From the NCBI GenBank assembly GCA_002430605.1, contig DJBY01000139.1:1-14571 (forward strand): a stretch of 14,571 bases of DNA, read 5' to 3'. A program made the position numbers and the translations under genes. Below, piece by piece: positions 9,320-14,571 of this stretch. How positions within the stretch are numbered: the first letter of the stretch is position 1; every line of letters starts with the position of its first letter. This DNA is from Opitutia bacterium UBA5964. Lineage in GTDB: Bacteria > Verrucomicrobiota > Verrucomicrobiia > Opitutales > Coraliomargaritaceae. The notes beneath the pieces are model-generated. The model ran no database searches. It saw only the letters and a program-made list of their open reading frames with translations, and was not told the origin of the DNA.

Positions 9320-11671
9320 TCATTCTTGTGGATAAAACAAAATCCGATCGTGCACTAAAAATGCAAAATCGAGTTTTCCATCGCCGGTCAGATCCGCAAT
9401 CACCACTTCGCGCGGCTCCACATTACTACCCGTGCGCCCTTGGTAATGTAAGTTCTGCTCAAACACTTCCCAAAACATACGGCTCTGCCAATCGAGTTCC
9501 TCCTTCACTAGAATCTCCAGCACATTGCTCTGGCCATCCACCGCGAGTAAATCGAAGCGACCATCTTGATTAAAGTCGGCTCCCTCCACATAGCTATAAT
9601 GCACGTCTTCAAGATTTGTCTCGAAGCTTTCCTCAACTACGCGCGTCCACACATCCGCCTGCGCAGGCAAACGCCAGAAGCGATCTTCCCCTGCAAAAAT
9701 AAACTCCGGCGCTCCTTTAGTCTCCTCTAATTGATACCACTCACTTAAATTGATCTTCCCCGCATCGACCGTTGTGCGATAACGAAAGACACCATCCTGA
9801 TCACGCTCAAGCAGTTGAAATTCCCCAGCAGCCGATACATAGAAACACAACTGCTTCACCTCGCCGTCTTGATATAATGGCACCACGGCCGACACCACAT
9901 CGTCACCACGCCGTGCATTAAATTGATCCACCATTTCGAGCATATCATTGTTCACTCGCAGCGCACGTGCATAGCCAGGTCGACCGACGACCAGTTCATT
10001 CCTGCCATCACCGTCGACATCAAACACACTGACCTGCGCAGGCTGTATGTCTTTCAACAGGCTCTCACGAATCGTCGATGCCTGTGCCACTTCCTTAAGC
10101 ACCACGCCATCCACCTCTTCTGAAAATAATAACACGGGTGCCTCACGCGGCACAAAGATCATCAGCCCACTGCGGTTGTCATCAAACACCGCCACCTCAC
10201 GGATCTCGACCGGCTTACGTTTCACCCCAGTCAGCACAGTGCGGGAAAGTACGACCCAGTCTGAATCGGTATTTTTTCGATTCTCGGGTCGAGCGAGCGT
10301 TAATGCCATCTCGCCCTTCAATTCACTGACCAGTGCCAACTCATTATAGCCATCACCATCAAGATCCACCGCTTCACAGGCCAATGGTTCTCCTGCTCCA
10401 ATCACTAGTTGACGGGGGAATGAAAGCCGACCCCCGCGATCCATCTGGCACAGCCCGATCGTCTTCTCACCAGCACTCACGACCACCACAGCCTCTCGAT
10501 CATCTTTAAAGAAGCGCCCACTTGCGATCGAGGATATTTCCGAAAACGACGGAAAGGTTTGTGGCGAATCAAAATGCCCCGACTTTTTCAAGAACAGCAC
10601 CAACTCCGCACCCGCAGGATTTGCGACCAGCAAGTCATCTTGCCCGTCGCCACTTAAATCACCGAGTGCATAGCTCGCAGCCATACGCCCCTTTTTGAAG
10701 ATCGGATAAATCTCCGGTTGCGCCGCGGAAAAGCCGCCGACCTCCTGTACCGCCTTAGCCTGTGTCAGGCGGAAGAACTCCACCCCTCCACTGCGCGAAT
10801 CAACCGAGCAAAAAGATAGCCCCGCACCATCAGCTTGCGGCATCGCACGCACCCCACGCACCGGCCGCTCAAAAACAAAACGCCGCTCAGGCCCAAATCC
10901 ACCATCACTCAACTGCTCTCGTAGTACGAGTGACTGATCCCCATTCGCTGAAATATAGAGCACGTCCTTGCGCCCATCTTCCGTCACATCTTCCAGCAAC
11001 AAATTAAACGGATTCTCCCCCGTCACATAATACACCGCCGCCTCACCGAGATGGCCATGCGGATCCTGACGAAAGACTCGTAGGGCATCCGCGGCCACGA
11101 CGACTAACTCCGCACTCCCATCGCCATCCACATCTGTAATCCGAACGGTGCCCGTCCATCCCAGCGCCTCGAAATCATCAAACACATGCGTATCCGTCCA
11201 TTGCCCCGCTTCATTTTGATAGCGCACTGTCAACGGCACCTCTCGGGCAGTGTAGGCCAGATCATCGCGCCCATCGCCATTCAAATCCCCCACCGACAAA
11301 TCAAATACTGGGAAGCCGATCGTAATCGATTCACTCTCAAAACGAGCATCCTCAAGCGGCGGCTCCCAACGATTACGATTCAAACGTGTCTTACCATTCG
11401 TGTTCGGCGCATCTTCTGCCAACTGATACAAGATCTCGATCTGTGCGGTATCATTATTGATCACTACCAAATCGTTCAACCCATCCTGGTTCACATCACT
11501 TACATTGAGCGCACGTGTGCCCCAGTCCAACTTCAGCACCTCTGGTCCTGAAAACGAAAACGGCGCTACCTCTGCACATGCAGGCGCGCACGTCATCAAC
11601 CCGCTACTCACATAAAAAGCGCACCACCCTACGCCGCGAAAACTTCCCCATCGATTCAAACCAGTACTCAT
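9320..11671 (-). CDS. Exported FG-GAP/VCBS repeat beta-propeller protein
   Basis: A 783-residue exported protein. An N-terminal signal peptide with hydrophobic core (about 14-30) and a CAPACA cleavage region ends near residue 33. The rest carries nine clear repeats of the Ca2+-binding kind D-x-[DNST]-x-DG-x-x-[DE] at residues 59, 129, 180, 228, 338, 436, 551, 699 and 760 (for example DLNGDGRDD, DVDGDGRNE), each followed by a hydrophobic strand, as in integrin-type beta-propellers. Weaker copies near 386, 495 and 599 suggest about twelve or more blades, enough for two propellers. No enzyme domain, anchor or sorting signal is seen at the C-terminus (DRILFYPQE). Such domains usually bind proteins or glycans at the cell surface. 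The start overlaps the upstream stop (ATGA) and has GAGGA six bases before it. It is the last clear gene of the operon. Confidence 0.88.
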   Translation of the reverse strand: MSTGLNRWGSFRGVGWCAFYVSSGLMTCAPACAEVAPFSFSGPEVLKLDWGTRALNVSDVNQDGLNDLVVINNDTAQIEILYQLAEDAPNTNGKTRLNRNRWEPPLEDARFESESITIGFPVFDLSVGDLNGDGRDDLAYTAREVPLTVRYQNEAGQWTDTHVFDDFEALGWTGTVRITDVDGDGSAELVVVAADALRVFRQDPHGHLGEAAVYYVTGENPFNLLLEDVTEDGRKDVLYISANGDQSLVLREQLSDGGFGPERRFVFERPVRGVRAMPQADGAGLSFCSVDSRSGGVEFFRLTQAKAVQEVGGFSAAQPEIYPIFKKGRMAASYALGDLSGDGQDDLLVANPAGAELVLFLKKSGHFDSPQTFPSFSEISSIASGRFFKDDREAVVVVSAGEKTIGLCQMDRGGRLSFPRQLVIGAGEPLACEAVDLDGDGYNELALVSELKGEMALTLARPENRKNTDSDWVVLSRTVLTGVKRKPVEIREVAVFDDNRSGLMIFVPREAPVLLFSEEVDGVVLKEVAQASTIRESLLKDIQPAQVSVFDVDGDGRNELVVGRPGYARALRVNNDMLEMVDQFNARRGDDVVSAVVPLYQDGEVKQLCFYVSAAGEFQLLERDQDGVFRYRTTVDAGKINLSEWYQLEETKGAPEFIFAGEDRFWRLPAQADVWTRVVEESFETNLEDVHYSYVEGADFNQDGRFDLLAVDGQSNVLEILVKEELDWQSRMFWEVFEQNLHYQGRTGSNVEPREVVIADLTGDGKLDFAFLVHDRILFYPQE

Positions 11672-13461
11672 TTTCTGTCCTCACTTTTGATAATTAACGT
11701 GCGCCCAAAAAAACCATCTGGCGCTTCATTTAACTCAGAAATCATGCGGTAGGCGGTATCCAAACCAGACGGGATTTTCGCCTGGCTCATATCCCCCATC
11801 AAACCACTCAATTCACCCACTTTCAGCAGTGACTCAAACAATGGTTCAACCATTAGTTCCGCATTTATAAAAGAACGTGTCACCGCGTTCGGGCGTTCAA
11901 TACGCTCAAATAATTGCTCTACCTCGGGACTCTGCCACAAACCCTTGCCCCCCTCATTCATGCGAGTGAGCACTTTATGCAGTAAGCCCACCTCGCCGAC
12001 ATTCACGATCAAGCTCGAACGTAGAATCACATAGCTTACGGCATTGCCCTCCGGAAGGTTCGGCTCACTCGAATCCCTCATTGTATAAATAGTATGCCCT
12101 TCATACATCTGCTCTTCAATCATCGCGCGTACCCCAGGAATCAGATCCTTAAAGGCCTCGATTGCTTGTGCCAGTGCTTGCGCGTCTTTCACCTCAATCA
12201 CAAAAAGTTGCTGCGGCTGCGCGATCTCAGAGTTGCCCAGATCCGCCTCAGGCAAAACCGACAGGCTCACGGTCTGAGACCCGAAGTTGTTCAATAGCGC
12301 TGCACGCAAATCGACACCCGTCTTCGCCTTCGCTATCTGCAGTTGCATATCAATCAACGGCGGCAATGTCGGACTAACTGATGTCAGTAATCTTTCGAAA
12401 TTTGCAAGCATCGCACTGCAGTCGAAGGTCGAAATCGAACTACTCAAGACCCCCTCCGCCACATAACCGGCCCCTGGAAGTTCAGTATTTGCGTAGCTCA
12501 TCAGGCTCAAGAAGCCCATCTTTTCACGATAGATTAATCCATAATGCGACAGCAACCCCGAATCAATCAGATCAAAATCAGCATACAACGCCTGCAGTGA
12601 TTGCAGCGACAACGCACTATCCAAGCCCTGCGCAGTCACCCCAAACATCGCCAATTTATTCACCGCGGAATGCGCCATCAATGCGCGATTCAAAGTCGGC
12701 ATCAACTTCTCCAAATTCGAATACACCCCCAGGTCACCACGCCCGCCTTCTTCTCGCGAACGTTGATACACCTCAGAGTCTGCGATCGGCGCACTGGCAC
12801 CTTCCTTGATCGACTCCACTGCCGCACGTAACCGACTCTCGGGAAACGCCAGAACCACAATGCCATCCACAAACGCGTACCCATCTTCAATATAAGTAGT
12901 CACCCCATTAAAGGTCTCATCGAAATAGAGCGTTTCCCCCATGAACGACTCTTCGATCATCTCATGCTCAACCAGCGGATTGATCGCCTGATGCGCTGCC
13001 ATATTACGCTCAAATTGAATCTGCATCAACGCATCGAGCCGTGCGGCATCTCCCGAAAACTCAGCCATCAACACCATCTCCTCGCGCTCTGCTTGCCCCA
13101 GCGCTTGCTCTGATAGATTATAAAAAGCCAAACTCGCCTGCCCCGGAAACAACTCAAACAACTCATCGTAGCTCAGACCAAACACGTCTTCCATCACTTC
13201 GGTAAAACCAGAGGGTTCATCAGCACTGCCGTCAACCGCATGCGTATCGTCACCCTCGATCGCATCAAAAAATGCGAGTAACTCTTCGTCTTCGAACAAA
13301 GCTAGGATCGGATGCGTCGCCCACTGCGCTCGCGTTTCCGAAAGGCTGCGCACCGTGCAGAAAAACTCTGCATCCTCGCCGATGATCTCCTGAAAAGGCA
13401 CCGCAGACACCGCAGCGCCCGAGATGCACACACACACACAAGATAATAATAATTTATTCAT
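11668..13461 (-). CDS. Exported DUF3352-like protein of unknown function
   Basis: A 597-residue protein with a signal peptide (1-20, ending AAVSA) containing the unusual CVCVC run. I do not know its function. The pattern resembles DUF3352-type proteins: a strand-helix unit (VLMAEFSGDAARLDALM, 130-146), then YIEDGYAFVDGIVVLAFPE (190-208) with a following helix, then SEVYQRSRE...YSNLEKLM (229-254). The same order recurs at 419-440, 453-461, 474-504 and 509-533, which suggests an internal duplication. The region 60-100 is strongly acidic. There is no later membrane span or known catalytic motif. The ATG at 13461 lies 15 bases after the protease stop with only a weak GAGA upstream; the end overlaps the VCBS start by 4 bases. 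The three genes are surely one operon. Assignment to DUF3352 is by resemblance and should be treated as tentative. Confidence 0.7.
   Translation of the reverse strand: MNKLLLSCVCVCISGAAVSAVPFQEIIGEDAEFFCTVRSLSETRAQWATHPILALFEDEELLAFFDAIEGDDTHAVDGSADEPSGFTEVMEDVFGLSYDELFELFPGQASLAFYNLSEQALGQAEREEMVLMAEFSGDAARLDALMQIQFERNMAAHQAINPLVEHEMIEESFMGETLYFDETFNGVTTYIEDGYAFVDGIVVLAFPESRLRAAVESIKEGASAPIADSEVYQRSREEGGRGDLGVYSNLEKLMPTLNRALMAHSAVNKLAMFGVTAQGLDSALSLQSLQALYADFDLIDSGLLSHYGLIYREKMGFLSLMSYANTELPGAGYVAEGVLSSSISTFDCSAMLANFERLLTSVSPTLPPLIDMQLQIAKAKTGVDLRAALLNNFGSQTVSLSVLPEADLGNSEIAQPQQLFVIEVKDAQALAQAIEAFKDLIPGVRAMIEEQMYEGHTIYTMRDSSEPNLPEGNAVSYVILRSSLIVNVGEVGLLHKVLTRMNEGGKGLWQSPEVEQLFERIERPNAVTRSFINAELMVEPLFESLLKVGELSGLMGDMSQAKIPSGLDTAYRMISELNEAPDGFFGRTLIIKSEDRK
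11678..11682 (-). promoter_or_regulatory. Ribosome binding site of the VCBS gene
   Basis: On the minus strand GAGGA lies six bases before the VCBS ATG (11671). It is the clearest Shine-Dalgarno site in the window and sits inside the end of the upstream coding region. It supports this start and suggests the propeller protein is made efficiently even though it is third in the operon. Confidence 0.7.
13427..13440. repeat. (CA)7 dinucleotide tract within signal-peptide codons
   Basis: Seven CA units on the plus strand, read as (TG)7 in the coding strand of the DUF3352-like gene, spanning the codons of CVCVC (residues 8-12). Gain or loss of one unit would shift the frame within the first 15 codons. 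The tract lies beside a short TTA repeat (three Leu codons). Whether it varies in length is unknown. Confidence 0.85.
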
Positions 13462-13476
13462 ACTCGAAATCTCGAT

Positions 13477-14415
13477 TCACTTCTCACTCTCACCCATTTT
13501 AGGCGGGCTCAAATAACGAAAGCCTGTATTCGGATTACGTGGATCAAATGCATACGCATCTCGATTGTCTAAAAATGACTTCACCACACCTGAAGAAATT
13601 GAAAAGCCCAAGCCCTCAGCTCCCACAGCCGCAATCTTCATATTATTTACGCCCACCACTTCACCGCTCAGGTTGAACAACGGGCCACCAGAATTACCAG
13701 GATTGATCTGAGTCGTCGTCTGTAAATAAAGACGGCCCTCGATCACACGATTCGCGACGCTAATAATTCCCTCCGAAACCGTCCGATCCAACCCTAGAGG
13801 GCTACCAATCGCAAACACAGTCTGCCCCTCACGGACTCGGCCGGCACCAGCAGCTAACGTGACGCTGCGAAATACCTCTTCCGACTCTGGTTCAATCTTT
13901 AACAAAGCCAAATCTAACTCCGTGCTCGTTGCCACAATCCGCACATTATTATACGTCACCTTCGAAAGCTCGCGTTCACCCTCCCTAAAAATCGTCACCG
14001 AGATACGATGTTCGCCCGCGATCACATGGTCATTCGTCACCACATAGCCATCCCCATGGATCACAAACCCAGAGCCTAGGCCCGTCGGTGTTTGCACCAG
14101 TGCCACCGCCTCGCCCAACTGATCCACCCACTTCAGAATCGGCTGATCGCCACGATCCGCCGCGACACGATAGAGTGTGTCCTCAACCAATGCCGCCGCG
14201 ACCTCGCCTGTGACTGAATCCACCTCGCCGAGACTTGCGACCGCATCCTTCGGCACGGCAACTACATTAAAGCCCAAATCCACATAATACACCTCAGGGC
14301 GCTCCAATACGATAGCACCGCGAATACCACTACCATCCTTCAGCTCAATCGAGTGAATTCCATGTAACGAAGTTAAAGCAAGGGTAAGGAAAGACACTAA
14401 GCCAACTTTTTGCAT
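13477..14415 (-). CDS. Exported trypsin-like (S1C/HtrA-type) serine protease without PDZ domain
   Basis: Periplasmic or secreted serine endopeptidase. I choose the ATG at 14415 (312 residues) because it begins a clean signal peptide, MQKVGLVSFLTLALTSLHG; a GTG at 14451 would add 12 residues and neither has a good ribosome binding site. After the signal, a short beta-rich segment (about 22-64, starting IELKDGSGIRGAIVL) precedes the protease domain (about 100-285). The catalytic triad is present: H130 in TNDHVI, D168 in TELDLALLKIE, S242 in NPGNSGGPL; GSGFVI and AIGSPLGL are also typical. No PDZ domain follows; the chain ends about 25 residues after the protease fold. It is first in a three-gene operon of exported proteins. 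Substrate unknown; quality control of, or processing of, its operon partners is possible but not shown. Confidence 0.9.
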   Translation of the reverse strand: MQKVGLVSFLTLALTSLHGIHSIELKDGSGIRGAIVLERPEVYYVDLGFNVVAVPKDAVASLGEVDSVTGEVAAALVEDTLYRVAADRGDQPILKWVDQLGEAVALVQTPTGLGSGFVIHGDGYVVTNDHVIAGEHRISVTIFREGERELSKVTYNNVRIVATSTELDLALLKIEPESEEVFRSVTLAAGAGRVREGQTVFAIGSPLGLDRTVSEGIISVANRVIEGRLYLQTTTQINPGNSGGPLFNLSGEVVGVNNMKIAAVGAEGLGFSISSGVVKSFLDNRDAYAFDPRNPNTGFRYLSPPKMGESEK

Positions 14416-14499
14416 CCCAGTAGTTAAACCAATCCGCCAACCGCTGACCACAAAATAAGCGTAAAAGAAAACGCACTGGGCTTAATTTCGGCTCATCGT

Positions 14500-14533
14500 C
14501 GATTAGTCGGAAAGTCTCGATTGAAACGATTGA
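14500..14533. promoter_or_regulatory. CGATT direct repeats in 9-base phase upstream of the protease operon
   Basis: CGATTAG (14500-14506), CGATTGA (14518-14524) and CGATTGA (14527-14533) are spaced 18 and 9 bases apart, so all are in one 9-base phase. They lie 85-118 bases before the chosen protease start, within the likely promoter region. Direct repeats of this kind can be regulator sites, but three copies of a 5-7 base word are weak evidence. I see no convincing -35/-10 pair. Confidence 0.25.
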
Positions 14534-14545
14534 CCGTGATAGGAG

Positions 14546-14564
14546 TGCGGGCGACTCGCCCACA
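14546..14564. other. Imperfect 19-bp palindrome upstream of the protease operon
   Basis: TGCGGGCGA (14546-14554) and TCGCCCACA (14556-14564) are complementary at eight of nine positions around a central C. It may be an operator or the stem of a terminator of a gene beyond the right edge. The window ends 7 bases later, so context is missing. Confidence 0.3.
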
Positions 14565-14571
14565 TTCATCC

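Noticed and set aside
12381..12809. A 142-codon plus-strand frame inside the DUF3352-like gene
   Set aside because: Low-complexity Ser/Pro/His-rich translation, typical of an antisense shadow; the minus strand has a signal peptide, operon context and domain-like pattern.
14345..14569. A 74-codon minus-strand frame at the right edge overlapping the protease start
   Set aside because: It overlaps the protease signal-peptide codons in another frame, has no motif or ribosome binding site, and is most likely chance.

Overview
The window looks like a chromosomal stretch from a Gram-negative bacterium of the PVC group, most likely a Verrucomicrobiota member of the Opitutae/Puniceicoccales type. That is an inference from gene content (MgtE, an RNase E/G without a degradosome tail, DUF2062, a DUF1343/NamZ-type protein, FG-GAP/VCBS and DUF3352-like secreted proteins), from the near absence of Shine-Dalgarno sequences, and from a moderate GC content; no rRNA or marker tree is available here. 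There are no tRNA or rRNA genes, insertion sequences, CRISPR arrays or phage genes. Coding density is high and no gene-free stretch exceeds about 140 bases.

Left part (1-2400): the 3' end of a small PGPGW-type membrane protein gene (+) converges on a minus-strand pair, a 133-residue protein of unknown function followed by the magnesium channel gene mgtE. A nested inverted repeat lies between the convergent genes. A 79-base gap with a small inverted repeat separates the minus pair from the following plus-strand genes.

Middle part (2419-9179, all +): a NUDIX hydrolase, rodA (peptidoglycan glycosyltransferase of the elongasome), rng (RNase E/G family), a class II glycerate kinase, a DUF2062 membrane protein and a DUF1343/NamZ-like secreted putative exo-N-acetylmuramidase. 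The last three overlap (4 and 8 bases) and must be one transcript. RodA at one end and NamZ at the other give the run a cell-wall flavour; linkage of rng to shape genes is also known from the E. coli mreBCD-rng locus. A 12-bp perfect inverted repeat with a nested small hairpin sits between rng and the glycerate kinase gene. A 36-codon ORF with one of the best ribosome binding sites in the window overlaps the rodA stop and the rng start.

Right part (9181-14571, all -): an operon of three exported proteins: a trypsin-like (HtrA-type, no PDZ) serine protease, a 597-residue DUF3352-like protein with an apparent internal duplication, and a 783-residue FG-GAP/VCBS beta-propeller protein. The last two are coupled by an ATGA overlap with a strong GAGGA site. 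A (TG)7 dinucleotide tract lies inside the signal-peptide codons of the middle gene. Two very small overlapping ORFs trail the operon and may be a decayed or frameshifted single-span membrane peptide. This operon is the least explained part of the window and the best candidate for an undescribed envelope system, but its function cannot be read from the sequence.
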